The notes: generated by a model from the sequence alone, not told the origin. Shown: positions 46,265 through 55,828, numbered from the stretch's first letter. The stretch: DNA of 64,000 nt from Tissierella simiarum (GCF_018917865.1 NZ_JAHLPM010000006.1:1-64000); one strand, 5' to 3'. Made by a program: numbers and translations.

Positions 46265-47113
46265 ATGGATTGGTCTAAAGCAAAAACCATCTTAATAATT
46301 GCATTTATTGTAACTGATATTCTGTTAGGATATATGTTATTTTCTAGTGAAAAAATTGTAGAGCCTACAGTGCAGCAAGATTTTATAGAAGATGCTCTTA
46401 ATCTTCTAAATAAGAAAAACATTATCCTAGCCACGGAAATACCAAAAGATATTCCTTACCTAAACACTTTAATTGTTGATTATGAGAAAAATAGTACATC
46501 TACTTTAAATAATGCCTTTTTTAATGGAGATGGGGAGATACAAAGTGATAATGAAAATTTAGTAGAAATAGTCCACGAGTCAGAGAGTTTATTGGTGTTG
46601 AATAAGAAAAAATTATTAATATATGAAGATAAAAATTATGTAAATAAGTTTCCTAACTTAGATGAAGATGAAGCTATTAAAATAGCTACAAAGTTTATAG
46701 AGGATAAGAAATTTGATACTTCAGATATTAAACTTTCTTTCATAAAAAAAGAAAACAATACCTATTATATTGAGTTTTCAAAGTTGTATAAAGAAAATTA
46801 TCTAGAAAATGCTTTTACTAACATTCAGGTTGATAAAAGAGGAGTTAAAAAATTTGAGAGACAATGGCTTAACGTTAAAGATATGGGAGAAACACCTATA
46901 TATACAAGTACTGCACCTAAAGCTATATTAGGGCTGCTTAGCATGGAAGAGGTCTATGGAAAAACTATAAAGGATATATCTTTGTGTTATTATTTTGATC
47001 CAGAAAAGCATAATTATCTAGAGGAACCTAAAGCTGCAAAGCAAGGCAAAACTGATCCAGCGTGGAGAATTCAATTTGAAGATGGTTATAAGGTTTTTAT
47101 AGGTGAATTTTAA
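46265..47113 (+). CDS. yycI: Two-component system regulator YycI
   Basis: A 282-residue protein with an N-terminal membrane helix (about 5-25; MDWSKAKTILIIAFIVTDILLGYML is typical of YycI) and an extracellular domain. The WSKAKTI start and the final PAWRIQFEDG are shared with YycI proteins. It follows yycH by 23 bases. A hairpin after the gene may lower expression of walJ and htrA. Confidence 0.85.
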   Translation: MDWSKAKTILIIAFIVTDILLGYMLFSSEKIVEPTVQQDFIEDALNLLNKKNIILATEIPKDIPYLNTLIVDYEKNSTSTLNNAFFNGDGEIQSDNENLVEIVHESESLLVLNKKKLLIYEDKNYVNKFPNLDEDEAIKIATKFIEDKKFDTSDIKLSFIKKENNTYYIEFSKLYKENYLENAFTNIQVDKRGVKKFERQWLNVKDMGETPIYTSTAPKAILGLLSMEEVYGKTIKDISLCYYFDPEKHNYLEEPKAAKQGKTDPAWRIQFEDGYKVFIGEF

Positions 47114-47115
47114 GA

Positions 47116-47147
47116 AAGAAGGAATTTAACATCCTTCTTTTTTTTCT
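47116..47147 (+). terminator. Terminator-like hairpin after yycI
   Basis: AAGAAGGA / TCCTTCTT stem with an 8-base loop and a T8 tail, located inside the walRK-htrA gene run. walJ and htrA may need read-through or their own promoter. Confidence 0.8.
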
Positions 47148-47201
47148 TTAAATATACTATAATAAATAGGAGTGAATTAATAAAAATTGGGGGAAAATAC
47201 A

Positions 47202-47996
47202 ATGGGAATTAGATTTTGTTCCCTTTCTAGTGGAAGCAGTGGGAACTGTCAATATATAGAAACGGACAATACAAGAATGTTAATAGATGGAGGTTTTAGT
47301 GGGAAAAGAATAGAGTGTTTACTTTCTTCTATAGGAGTTTCTCCTAGTACTTTAGATGGTATATTGGTAACTCATGAACATATAGATCATGTTAAGGGAG
47401 TAGGAATTCTTTCAAGGAGATATGATATTCCTATTTATGCTAATGCAAATACATGGATAGCTATGAATAGTACTATAGGAGAGGTAAAAGAAAAGAACAC
47501 TAAAGTTTTTATAACAGAGAAAGACCAAGATATAAATGATATAACTATTCATCCTTTTAATATATTTCATGATGCAATAGAGCCAGTAGGATATTTAATA
47601 TATTATAAAAATATAAAAATTAGCATTGTAACAGATACAGGTTGGGTAAATGATACTATAAAAGATAAAATAAGAGGTTCTTCTCTTTATTTAATGGAAT
47701 CTAATCATGATATAACCATGTTAAAGGAAGGAAGTTATCCTTGGCATCTTAAAAAGAGGATTATGAGTACAAAAGGACATCTATCTAATGAAGATGCGGG
47801 AAGAGTTTTAGGAGAAGTTTTATTAGGAAAAGGAGAAATTGTACTATTAGGACATTTAAGTCAAGAAAACAATGTACCATCTCTTGCTCATGAAACGGTA
47901 AAAAATTATATTTTAAATTGTGGGATAAACGTACATAAGGATATTACTTTAAATTTAACCTATAGGGATAAGGTAACAAAAGTATATACTTTATAA
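47202..47996 (+). CDS. walJ: Metallo-beta-lactamase fold hydrolase WalJ (YycJ)
   Basis: A 264-residue metallo-hydrolase. The N-terminus FCSLSSGSSGNCQYIE and the metal motif THEHIDHVKG are typical; further ligands lie in the SNHD-like ESNHDITML and the late GHLSQEN. YycJ proteins are exonuclease-like and linked to mismatch repair and cell-division timing. The ATG at 47202 follows GGGGG; a TTG five codons earlier overlaps that ribosome site. Confidence 0.92.
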   Translation: MGIRFCSLSSGSSGNCQYIETDNTRMLIDGGFSGKRIECLLSSIGVSPSTLDGILVTHEHIDHVKGVGILSRRYDIPIYANANTWIAMNSTIGEVKEKNTKVFITEKDQDINDITIHPFNIFHDAIEPVGYLIYYKNIKISIVTDTGWVNDTIKDKIRGSSLYLMESNHDITMLKEGSYPWHLKKRIMSTKGHLSNEDAGRVLGEVLLGKGEIVLLGHLSQENNVPSLAHETVKNYILNCGINVHKDITLNLTYRDKVTKVYTL

Positions 47997-48013
47997 ATTT
48001 AGGAGGTATAACT

Positions 48014-49183
48014 ATGGATGATAGAAGACCAACCTATAATGATTATAACTATTACAGTTACAACAAACCACCAAAAAAAAGAGGACTTTTTTCTTATTTT
48101 ATAGTAGCTTTAGTAGCAGCTTTAATAGGAGGCGTTATTAGTGCCTATATTGCACCTACTTATCTTTATGGGAGACTAATGCCTATACCAGAAATATATA
48201 AAAATTCTGGATCTACTATATCTAATGAAATAAAAATTACTCCTACAGAAGATATTTCAGCTGTTACTGCTGTGGCTAAAAAAGCTATTGGATCTGTAGT
48301 AGGTATCACTACAGTTCAAGTCCAAAGAGAACTTATTTGGGAGAGAGAAGTTCAAGGCGTTGGTTCTGGTGTAATAGTAGATTCTAATGGTTATATTTTA
48401 ACTAATTCTCATGTAATAGGAGATGGAAAAGCAAAAAAAATAAACGTACTCTTTGAAAACGGAGATAAGGCAGAGGGAAGAGTTTTATGGAATGACTCAG
48501 CTTTAGACTTAGCTGTAGTTAAGGTAGAGGCTAGAAATTTACAAGTGGCTGACTTAGGTGATTCAGATAATTTAGAAGTTGGGCAATTAGCTGTTGCTAT
48601 AGGTAATCCTTTGGGCCTGGATTTTCAGAGAACAGTAACTTCTGGAGTAATAAGCGGGCTTCATCGTTCCATTAGAGTAGATGAATATAATATAATGGAA
48701 GATTTAATCCAGACAGATGCATCTATAAATCCAGGAAATAGTGGAGGACCATTGCTTAACAATAAAGGAGAAGTAATCGGAGTAAATACAGCAAAGATAA
48801 AAACTGGAGAAGGTTTAGGTTTTGCTATCCCTATAAATGTAGCTAAACCTATTGTAGAACAGGTGATAAAAGAAGGAGATTTTAATAACGTATACATTGG
48901 TTTTCAAGGTACAGAAGTAGAAAGATATGAAAGACAGCTTGGAATTGATTTGCATATTGATAGTGGAGTAGTAGTAATCGAAGTACTACCGGATTCTCCT
49001 GCAGAAAAGGCTAATTTAAAGGCTATGGATGTAATAGTTAAAATAGATAATCAGCCTATAGATAGTATGATTCAGCTTAGAAAAATATTATATAAGTATA
49101 AAGTAGGAGATAAGGCAGTATTAACCATTTATAGAAATGGTAAGGAAGAGAAGACTGAGATTATATTTTCCGATTTTAGATAA
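48014..49183 (+). CDS. htrA: HtrA-type serine protease (trypsin-like plus PDZ)
   Basis: A 389-residue membrane-anchored protease. A tyrosine/asparagine-rich cytoplasmic N-terminus (1-24), one membrane helix (about 26-48), the protease domain with H133 (TNSHVIG), D165 (SALDLAVV) and S243 (NPGNSGGPL), and a C-terminal PDZ domain (about 290-385). It degrades misfolded proteins at the cell surface. It closes the wal operon, as in Bacillus. Confidence 0.94.
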   Translation: MDDRRPTYNDYNYYSYNKPPKKRGLFSYFIVALVAALIGGVISAYIAPTYLYGRLMPIPEIYKNSGSTISNEIKITPTEDISAVTAVAKKAIGSVVGITTVQVQRELIWEREVQGVGSGVIVDSNGYILTNSHVIGDGKAKKINVLFENGDKAEGRVLWNDSALDLAVVKVEARNLQVADLGDSDNLEVGQLAVAIGNPLGLDFQRTVTSGVISGLHRSIRVDEYNIMEDLIQTDASINPGNSGGPLLNNKGEVIGVNTAKIKTGEGLGFAIPINVAKPIVEQVIKEGDFNNVYIGFQGTEVERYERQLGIDLHIDSGVVVIEVLPDSPAEKANLKAMDVIVKIDNQPIDSMIQLRKILYKYKVGDKAVLTIYRNGKEEKTEIIFSDFR

Positions 49184-49186
49184 CTT

Positions 49187-49214
49187 AAAAGGCTTGGCAA
49201 CTGTCAAGCCTTTT
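49187..49214 (+). terminator. Terminator after htrA
   Basis: A 10-bp stem (AAAAGGCTTG / CAAGCCTTTT) with an 8-base loop. Confidence 0.8.
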
Positions 49215-49260
49215 AAAAAAAATAATAATGTACATACTAATAAAAAATGGAGTTGATAAA

Positions 49261-49428
49261 ATGTATGTAGTGTGTAATGAACATTTAGAAGATGCAATAG
49301 AAGACTTTGTAGAAGCATATGAACAGTCTCCAGATGTTTATGAATTAGAACAAGTTTCTTTTACAGATTGGGCTAGTCCTAAAACCTGTAACTATTGTGA
49401 TAAGCAGCCAAAGTACTTAGTTGTATAA
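49261..49428 (+). CDS. CxxH/CxxC small protein (BA_5709 type)
   Basis: A 55-residue protein with a CNEH motif near the start and a CNYC motif near the end, a probable zinc-binding arrangement. Proteins of this type lie next to htrA and rlmH in Bacilli. The ATG at 49261 follows GGAG; the frame extends upstream without a better site. The function is unknown; RlmH is not seen next to it here. Confidence 0.78.
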   Translation: MYVVCNEHLEDAIEDFVEAYEQSPDVYELEQVSFTDWASPKTCNYCDKQPKYLVV

Positions 49429-49448
49429 AAAATAGGGGGATTTATATT

Positions 49449-49865
49449 ATGAGAACAGAAAGCATAGCAGTGGCAAAATGGGCAATAAATTTAGCTATTT
49501 CTAGTAGGGAAGAAGAAAAAGCACTAATAGAACAAATGAGGAAAGATGAATATAAAGGTACAGCTGTAGATATTGGAGGGGATTTAATCAATTCTATTCC
49601 AAAGATTATAGAAAGAGCTCTAGTTGCCTCTAAGAAAACAGGAATTATTAAGGATATTCATGTTCATGAAGGAGCTGTATCGGGAGCAGTTATGGATGCT
49701 ATTGTGGCTGTAAATCCAAAGGCTATGGGTTTGAATTTTGGAGGTAAAATTGGTATAGCAAGAAGAGGGGAACATCTTTGTGTATGTTTATTCATTAGTA
49801 TAGGACTTCTCCATTTAAATGATTTAGCTATTGGCATAGGTCATAGATCTATTCCCATATTATAA
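49449..49865 (+). CDS. HutP family RNA-binding regulator
   Basis: A 138-residue HutP-family protein. ALVASKKTGIIKDIHVHEGAV, GGKIGIARRGEHLCV and the terminal AIGIGHRSIPIL are the conserved blocks. In Bacillus subtilis HutP binds histidine and Mg2+, then NAG triplets in hut mRNA, and prevents termination. Two of the Mg-liganding histidines of that protein align with glycines here, while the C-terminal one is kept. No hut genes are adjacent; an ABC transporter operon follows after a strong promoter. Confidence 0.83.
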   Translation: MRTESIAVAKWAINLAISSREEEKALIEQMRKDEYKGTAVDIGGDLINSIPKIIERALVASKKTGIIKDIHVHEGAVSGAVMDAIVAVNPKAMGLNFGGKIGIARRGEHLCVCLFISIGLLHLNDLAIGIGHRSIPIL

Positions 49866-49879
49866 CAAGGAAAAAGAGG

Positions 49880-49908
49880 TTGACAGGAGATAATATACCC
49901 TTTATAAT
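49880..49908 (+). promoter_or_regulatory. Promoter of the TrpXYZ-like transporter operon
   Basis: TTGACA (49880-49885), a 17-base spacer and TATAAT (49903-49908): a full consensus match. The transcribed leader carries six TAG triplets (starting at 49920, 49929, 49937, 49941, 49959 and 49967). Confidence 0.85.
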
Positions 49909-50002
49909 TTTATATTAATTAGTATTGGTAGTATTGTAGATAGCCTTAAGGCTAAAGGTAGAATGGTAGAATCAATAAAAAAGAAAATAGGAGGACGGTA
50001 GT

Positions 50003-51025
50003 ATGGTAGGGAAAAAACATATCTCAGGTCTAAGCAAGTCCTTAGGCTTAATTTTGCTATTCACAATTATCATTTCATTAGTTGGTTGTTCCACAGGAGA
50101 TAACTCAACCACTCAAGTTTCAAATTCTAAATCAAAATTTTCAATAGGTATAAGTCAGATAATAGAGCATCCTGCTTTAGATAGTGCTAGAGAAGGATTT
50201 ATTGCTGTATTAAAAGAAAAAGGCTATGAAGATAAGGTTGATATAGATACCCAGCTTGCACAAGGGGATATATCTTTAACCACAACCATAGCTAATAATT
50301 TTGTGTCTAAAAAGAAAGATTTAATTCTTGCAATTTCTACTCCATCTGCTCAATCAGCCTTTAAAGCTACTAAAAATATACCTATACTATTTACATCTAT
50401 AACTGATCCTGTTACAGCAGGTATACTTAAAGATCCTAATTCACCAGAAGGAAATATTACAGGAACTACAGATTTAGCACCTTTAGAAAAACAAATAGAA
50501 CTAGGATTAAAAATAGTACCAAAGGCTAAAAAAGTAGGAGTACTATATAATACAAGTGAAATAAATTCCCAAATTCAAGTTGATAAATTAAAAGGTATAA
50601 CTAAAGATCTTAAATTAGAGTTAGTAGAAATACCAGTAACCAATACATCAGAAATTGAAATGGCATTAGGTGGTAAGATTAAAGGAATAGATTTTTTATT
50701 CCTTCCAAGTGACAATCTAGTAGCTTCTAGTATGCCAATAGTTTCTAAAGTATGTTTACAAAACAAGGTGGTCACCATAGGCGTTGATGAACCTATGGTT
50801 AAAAATGGAGCATTAGCTTGTGAGGGTATAGATTATTTTAAATTAGGATATGAAACTGGTCTTATGGCTATTGAAATATTAGAAGGAAAAGAGATTAAAG
50901 ATATACCTGTAACTTCCTTAGAAGAAACTCAATTAACCATAAATGAAGATATAGCAGAGAAATTAGGTATAAGTATTCCTAAAGAGCTTCTAGATAAAGC
51001 CATTCTGGTAAAGGGGGAAAACTAG
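50003..51025 (+). CDS. ABC transporter substrate-binding lipoprotein (ABC_sub_bind, TrpX-like)
   Basis: A 340-residue lipoprotein. The signal peptide ends in SLVGC (lipobox cysteine near residue 29). The mature protein has the two-lobed fold with ISQIIEHPALDSAREGF and STPSAQSAFKATKNIPILFTSITDPV, typical of pfam ABC_sub_bind. Members bind tryptophan, tyrosine or other small ligands. It forms an operon with the permease and ATPase that follow without gaps. Confidence 0.88.
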   Translation: MVGKKHISGLSKSLGLILLFTIIISLVGCSTGDNSTTQVSNSKSKFSIGISQIIEHPALDSAREGFIAVLKEKGYEDKVDIDTQLAQGDISLTTTIANNFVSKKKDLILAISTPSAQSAFKATKNIPILFTSITDPVTAGILKDPNSPEGNITGTTDLAPLEKQIELGLKIVPKAKKVGVLYNTSEINSQIQVDKLKGITKDLKLELVEIPVTNTSEIEMALGGKIKGIDFLFLPSDNLVASSMPIVSKVCLQNKVVTIGVDEPMVKNGALACEGIDYFKLGYETGLMAIEILEGKEIKDIPVTSLEETQLTINEDIAEKLGISIPKELLDKAILVKGEN

Positions 51026-51922
51026 ATGAAAGATTTTTTAGTAGGAGTACTAGGGCAAGGTTTTATTATCTCTATTATGGTAATGGGAGTTTATATAACT
51101 AATAGATTTTTGAATTTTCCTGATTTATCTATAGATGGTACCTTTACTTTAGGAGCTAGTATCTCAGCTATACTTATCTCAAAAGGTGTCTCACCTATGG
51201 TATCCTTAGTAATAGCTATTATAGGAGGATTTTTAGCAGGAAGTATTACTGGGTTATTAAATGTAAAATTAAAAATAAAAGATATTTTATCGGGTATATT
51301 GGTCATGATTGGGCTATATTCCATAAATTTAAGAATTATGGGAAAGGCAAACTTGCCTTTGCTTAATGAAAGAACTATTTTTACTCAAGGAAATAATTTG
51401 ATTACTGCATTGGTTTTTGTATTTATTGTAGCTTTACTATTTACTATATTTTTTAAAACTAAGATGGGTTATATGATAAAGGGTGTTGGAGACAACGAAA
51501 AAATGATAATTTCTCTAGGTATAGATACGGATAAAGTAAAGATACTAGCATTAGCTTTTTCTAATGGACTAGTAGCTTTAGCAGGCGGATTAATGGCTCA
51601 GTATCAGGGGTTTAGTGATATAAATATGGGTACAGGGACCATTATAATAGGATTAGCATCCATTGTGATTGGTCAAACTCTGTTTAGAAAAGTTAAATTT
51701 TTAAGGGAAAGTACATTGATAATTTTAGGAACAATTATTTATAGAATGAGTATATCATTGAGTTTAATTGCTGGATTTAATCCTAGTGATTTAAAACTTA
51801 TTAGCTGTATAATAGTAGTATTAGCTCTAGCCTTAGGAAACAAGAATATAATATTTCTAAATAAGAAGATGAGCTTTAATTTTACAAAACCAATAAGTAG
51901 TTATGATTCAACTAGGGTCTAG
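51026..51922 (+). CDS. ABC transporter permease (BPD_transp_2, TrpY-like)
   Basis: A 298-residue membrane protein with about eight helices. The family motif NFPDLSIDGTFTLGA appears near residue 30, and GVGDNEKMIISLGID near 150 is the cytoplasmic coupling region. It starts at the base after the stop codon of the binding-protein gene. Confidence 0.9.
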   Translation: MKDFLVGVLGQGFIISIMVMGVYITNRFLNFPDLSIDGTFTLGASISAILISKGVSPMVSLVIAIIGGFLAGSITGLLNVKLKIKDILSGILVMIGLYSINLRIMGKANLPLLNERTIFTQGNNLITALVFVFIVALLFTIFFKTKMGYMIKGVGDNEKMIISLGIDTDKVKILALAFSNGLVALAGGLMAQYQGFSDINMGTGTIIIGLASIVIGQTLFRKVKFLRESTLIILGTIIYRMSISLSLIAGFNPSDLKLISCIIVVLALALGNKNIIFLNKKMSFNFTKPISSYDSTRV

Positions 51923-51933
51923 AGGTGATTAAG

Positions 51934-52710
51934 ATGCTAAGATTAGATAATATAAGTAAAACTTTTAATGAAAATACAGCAAATGAAATGAAGTTGTTTA
52001 AAGAGTTTAATCTAAAAGTAGAAGAAGGAGAATTTGTCTGTGTAATAGGCAGCAATGGTGCTGGAAAGTCTACTTTATTAAATTTGATAACAGGAAATAT
52101 ATATTCGGATAAAGGCAAGATTTATTTAGATAAAGAAGACATTACTAATAAAAAAGAACATGAAAGATGTAAAGATATATCTAGAATATTTCAGAATCCA
52201 TCTATGGGAACTGTACCTAGTATGACCATATTCGAGAACTTGTCTATGGCTAAGAATAAAGGAGAAAAAATGGGACTATCTTTTTTGGCAAATAAAAAGG
52301 ATAGAAAGCTATTTAAAGAAAGACTAGAAAGGTTAAACTTAGGGTTAGAAAATAAATTAGATACAGCTGTATCTCAGCTATCTGGAGGACAAAGACAATC
52401 TTTAGCTTTAATAATGTCTACTTTTACTAATCCTAAACTCCTTTTGTTAGATGAACATACGGCAGCACTAGATCCTAAGACCTCTGAGATTATAATGGAG
52501 ATTACGGCTCGTATTGTTGAAGAAAAAAATCTTACAGCTTTAATGGTCACTCATAATATTGATCATGCTCTTAAATATGGAAATAGAATAATTATGCTTC
52601 ATAGAGGAAATATCGTTATAGATTTAGAGGGAAATATGAAAAAGGATTTAAACAAAGAGCAGCTTTTAGGTCTCTTTAAGGATATAAGTGATAGAAGCTT
52701 TTTTAGTTAA
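51934..52710 (+). CDS. ABC transporter ATP-binding protein (TrpZ-like)
   Basis: A 258-residue ATPase. Walker A GSNGAGKST, signature QLSGGQRQSLAL, Walker B LLLLDEHTAALD and switch histidine MVTHNIDHAL are all intact. The DEHTAALDPKT form is characteristic of this small subfamily. The ATG at 51934 follows AGAGGTGA; a GTG three codons upstream lies inside that site. Confidence 0.93.
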   Translation: MLRLDNISKTFNENTANEMKLFKEFNLKVEEGEFVCVIGSNGAGKSTLLNLITGNIYSDKGKIYLDKEDITNKKEHERCKDISRIFQNPSMGTVPSMTIFENLSMAKNKGEKMGLSFLANKKDRKLFKERLERLNLGLENKLDTAVSQLSGGQRQSLALIMSTFTNPKLLLLDEHTAALDPKTSEIIMEITARIVEEKNLTALMVTHNIDHALKYGNRIIMLHRGNIVIDLEGNMKKDLNKEQLLGLFKDISDRSFFS

Positions 52711-52714
52711 TATG

Positions 52715-52747
52715 AAAAAGGGTATAGAGGAATCTATACTCTTTTTT
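52715..52747 (+). terminator. Terminator after the TrpXYZ-like operon
   Basis: A 14-bp stem with a GGAA loop, ending in a T-run. Confidence 0.9.
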
Positions 52748-52880
52748 ATATCCAATTCTAAATAGAAAATCATATATTAAAATTTTCTATACAATAATGT
52801 AATGATATCAATATTCTCTATTAGACTTATTATTAACAATTTATTAATATATCCTTAGGAACAAGATAGGGAGTGATAAT

Positions 52881-53438
52881 TTGGAAAGAAATAGAAAAAT
52901 ATTAATGGTTTGTCATTGTATTTTAAATTCAAATTCTAAAGTAGAAGGTTTGAGCCAATATAAAGGAATGTTTAAAGAAGTAATAGATATTATCAATGAA
53001 GAAGATATTGGTATAATTCAGCTCCCTTGTCCCGAAACAATTGTCTATGGTATTAGAAGATGGGGTCATGTGAAAGAACAATTTGATACCTTGTTTTATA
53101 GAGAAAGTTGTAGGGAAATGATTAAACCAATAGTTAATCAAGTGAAAAGTTATATAGATGCTGGCTATGAAATACTAGGGGTTTTAGGAATAGATGGTAG
53201 TCCAAGCTGTGGAGTTAATTTAACTTGTTCTGGAGACTGGAGAGGGGAACTTTCAACTAATAATAACTTAGAAGAAATGATTAAAGATATAAAATATATA
53301 GAAGGTTCTGGCGTGTTCATTGAAGAACTACAGAAATATTTTATGGAATATGGCATAAAAATTCCATTCATAGCTATAGATGAGAGAAATGTATATGATT
53401 CTTTAAGCAATATAAGAAAGTTCATAGCAAACAAATAA
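52881..53438 (+). CDS. TudS-related (DUF523-like) putative desulfidase
   Basis: A 185-residue protein. Conserved cysteines are found in VCHCILN near the start, in QLPCPE, and in GSPSCGVNLT, the pattern expected for a [4Fe-4S]-binding TudS-type protein. TudS removes sulfur from thiouracil; relatives in Clostridium difficile form a separate group of unknown substrate. The start codon is TTG after GGGAGTGA. An amino-acid ABC transporter operon follows after 20 bases, perhaps as one transcript. Confidence 0.8.
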   Translation: MERNRKILMVCHCILNSNSKVEGLSQYKGMFKEVIDIINEEDIGIIQLPCPETIVYGIRRWGHVKEQFDTLFYRESCREMIKPIVNQVKSYIDAGYEILGVLGIDGSPSCGVNLTCSGDWRGELSTNNNLEEMIKDIKYIEGSGVFIEELQKYFMEYGIKIPFIAIDERNVYDSLSNIRKFIANK

Positions 53439-53458
53439 ACTTATTGGAGGGAAAATCT

Positions 53459-54256
53459 ATGACTAAAAAATTTAAAAACGTAGCAGTATTAGTTCTCGCG
53501 TTATCTATAGTAATAACCTTTACTGGATGTTCCAAGAAAAGTGAAGAAACTAGTAATGACGTTTCTTGGGAAAATGTAAAAGATAACGGTAAAATAACTG
53601 TAGGACTTTGTGCAGCTTATCCGCCTTTTGAATCCAGAAATGATAAGACTGGAGAACTAGAAGGATTTGATATTGATCTTGCTAAATTATTAGGATCAGA
53701 ATTAGGAATAGAAGTTGAAATCAAGGATGCAGAATGGCCAGCATTATTAGGAGGTTTAAATAAAGGTGATTTTGATGTACTGATTACTTGTATGTCCAAA
53801 AGAGAAGCAGCTGCAGAGAATGTAAATATGAGTGATGTTTATTATGAATTGAATGATGTTATCATTGTAAAAGAAGGAAGAAATGATATTAATAGTATAG
53901 AAGACCTAAAGAATAAGATAGTAGGAGTTCAATTGGGTTCTGGAAGCGAACAAGTTGTAGATAAATTAGACGGACTTAAAGAAGTTAAAAGATATGACTA
54001 TAATCCGGAAGCTTTTATAGATTTAGAAAACGATAGAATAGACTGTGTAGTTGTAGGCTATGCTTATGCAGTTAATTATATGAAGGAAAATGAAGGTTTT
54101 AGGTTAGTAGATGAAGCTTTAGAATCTGCTGAAATCGTTATGGTTTTAAGACAAGGAGAAGATGGACTGACAAATAAATTAAATGAATCTTTGTCCAAAA
54201 TCAAAGAAAATGGTAAATATGACGAAATTTTAAATAAATGGCTTAAAGTCAACTAA
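53459..54256 (+). CDS. Polar amino-acid ABC transporter substrate-binding lipoprotein
   Basis: A 265-residue SBP_bac_3 protein. The lipobox TFTGC is near residue 24, and NGKITVGLCAAYPPFESRND opens the ligand-binding domain; LEGFDIDLAKLLGSELG follows. It delivers a polar amino acid, possibly cystine or glutamine, to the permease downstream. The ATG at 53459 is preceded by GGAGGG; the TTG at 53444 overlaps this site. Confidence 0.9.
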   Translation: MTKKFKNVAVLVLALSIVITFTGCSKKSEETSNDVSWENVKDNGKITVGLCAAYPPFESRNDKTGELEGFDIDLAKLLGSELGIEVEIKDAEWPALLGGLNKGDFDVLITCMSKREAAAENVNMSDVYYELNDVIIVKEGRNDINSIEDLKNKIVGVQLGSGSEQVVDKLDGLKEVKRYDYNPEAFIDLENDRIDCVVVGYAYAVNYMKENEGFRLVDEALESAEIVMVLRQGEDGLTNKLNESLSKIKENGKYDEILNKWLKVN

Positions 54257-54261
54257 GCAAT

Positions 54262-54292
54262 AAAAGGTAAACGTACTGTTTACCTTTTTAAA
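54262..54292 (+). terminator. Intra-operon hairpin after the binding-protein gene
   Basis: AAAAGGTAAAC / GTTTACCTTTT stem with a 5-base loop, then T residues. It probably makes the binding protein more abundant than the permease and ATPase. Confidence 0.8.
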
Positions 54293-54315
54293 TATTTAAA
54301 CATGGAGGTATGATT

Positions 54316-54975
54316 TTGAAATTTCACATTATATCAAATAATCTAGGATTCATTCTAGCAGCTGCTTTAACTACTATTAAGATAACAATTATTTCTTTTT
54401 TACTTGGATTAGTATTGGCAGTAATAATAGGAACTATTAGATATGAAAAACCGCCTAAATTTTTAGAAGTAATATTAAATGTTTACATTGAAATATTTAG
54501 GGGGACTCCATTGTTGATTCAATTATTTTTCATTTACTATGGACTACCTACCATTGGAATAAAGATGTCTAGTTTTGTTGCAGCTATATTTGGACTAGCC
54601 TTAAATAGTGCAGCATATATGTCAGAGATTATTAGAGCCGCTATGCTATCTGTAGATAAAGGGCAAAGAGAGGCTAGTTATGTATTAGGATATAACAGGA
54701 TTCAAAGTTTAATATATATTATTTATCCTCAAGCTATGAGGATTGCTATTCCATCTCTTATGAACTCTTTTTCATCTCTATTAAAAGAAAGCTCTTTAGT
54801 ATCTAGTCTTGCAATAACGGAACTTACTAGAAGTGGACAGCTAATATATACAAGAACTTATAGGGCATTTGAAATATACCTTACTTTAGGTGTTTTATAC
54901 TTTTGTATGACTTATTCAGTATCTTTAATCTCAAAGAAAATTGAAAAGAAAATCAATAATATTTATCAAAATTAA
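54316..54975 (+). CDS. Polar amino-acid ABC transporter permease (HisM/GlnP family)
   Basis: A 219-residue membrane protein with about five helices. [20 protein letters not shown] is the family hallmark, and the EAA loop is near [29 protein letters not shown] start at 54316, seven bases after GGAGG, is preferred to the ATG at 54310, which directly abuts the ribosome site. Confidence 0.91.
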   Translation: MKFHIISNNLGFILAAALTTIKITIISFLLGLVLAVIIGTIRYEKPPKFLEVILNVYIEIFRGTPLLIQLFFIYYGLPTIGIKMSSFVAAIFGLALNSAAYMSEIIRAAMLSVDKGQREASYVLGYNRIQSLIYIIYPQAMRIAIPSLMNSFSSLLKESSLVSSLAITELTRSGQLIYTRTYRAFEIYLTLGVLYFCMTYSVSLISKKIEKKINNIYQN

Positions 54976-54988
54976 AGGGGTAATAATT

Positions 54989-55687
54989 ATGATGGATAGT
55001 ACAATATTAAAGCTTCATAAAATAAATAAGTCTTTTGGTGACCTTAAGGTATTAATAGATATTGATTTAGAAGTTAGAAAAGGTGAAATCATATCTATAA
55101 TTGGACCTAGTGGTTCAGGGAAAAGTACTCTTCTAAGATGTATTTCTGGATTAGAGAAAATAGATAGTGGAAACATTAATATAGACGGAAGTATAGGGAT
55201 GGTGTTTCAACAATTTAATCTCTTTCCCCACTATAGCGTAGTAGAAAATATATATAAACCGTTAACAGTAATTAATAAAATGGATAGAAAGGAAGCTAAA
55301 GAAATTGCATTAAACTTACTTGCAAAGGTTAAATTAGAGGATAAAGCAGATAGTTACCCAGCTAAACTATCAGGAGGGCAGAAACAAAGAGTTGCCATAG
55401 CCAGAGCTTTGGCTATGAGTCCTAAGATAATGCTATTTGATGAGCCTACTTCTGCTTTAGACCCAGAGTTAACTTTAGAGGTCCTTCAAACTATTAAGGA
55501 TTTATCCAAGGAAGATATGACTATGGTAATAGTTACTCATGAAATGAATTTTGCTAGAGAGGTTTCCAATAGAACTATATTTATGGATGAAGGTAGAATA
55601 GTAGAAGATGGACCTGCGGAAGAAGTTTTTCTTAGACCAAAGAACAATAGAACTAAGGCATTTCTTAAAAGAATTAATATACTATAA
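54989..55687 (+). CDS. Polar amino-acid ABC transporter ATP-binding protein (GlnQ family)
   Basis: A 232-residue ATPase. Walker [10 protein letters not shown], signature [16 protein letters not shown], Walker [16 protein letters not shown], and the switch histidine in [13 protein letters not shown] are intact. The protein is about ten residues shorter between Walker A and the Q loop than typical GlnQ. The ATG at 54989 is chosen, behind AAAGGGG. Confidence 0.93.
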   Translation: MMDSTILKLHKINKSFGDLKVLIDIDLEVRKGEIISIIGPSGSGKSTLLRCISGLEKIDSGNINIDGSIGMVFQQFNLFPHYSVVENIYKPLTVINKMDRKEAKEIALNLLAKVKLEDKADSYPAKLSGGQKQRVAIARALAMSPKIMLFDEPTSALDPELTLEVLQTIKDLSKEDMTMVIVTHEMNFAREVSNRTIFMDEGRIVEDGPAEEVFLRPKNNRTKAFLKRINIL

Positions 55688-55716
55688 AGACTCTTAGAAC
55701 TAGAGTCTTTATTTTT
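55686..55716 (+). terminator. Terminator after the amino-acid transporter operon
   Basis: AAAGACTCT / AGAGTCTTT stem with a 7-base loop and ATTTTT tail. Confidence 0.88.
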
Positions 55717-55799
55717 CATAATGCAGTGATAAGTATAAATTCTCTTAGCGTATAATAAAGAATAAGTTTTCTTAAAATATATTTAGTTTTAAATGAATT

Positions 55800-55828
55800 T
55801 TGACTAAATCTTAACCTATTAATATAAT
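55800..55828 (+). promoter_or_regulatory. Promoter of surE
   Basis: TTGACT (55800-55805), a 17-base spacer and TATAAT (55823-55828), about 75 bases before the gene. Confidence 0.75.
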
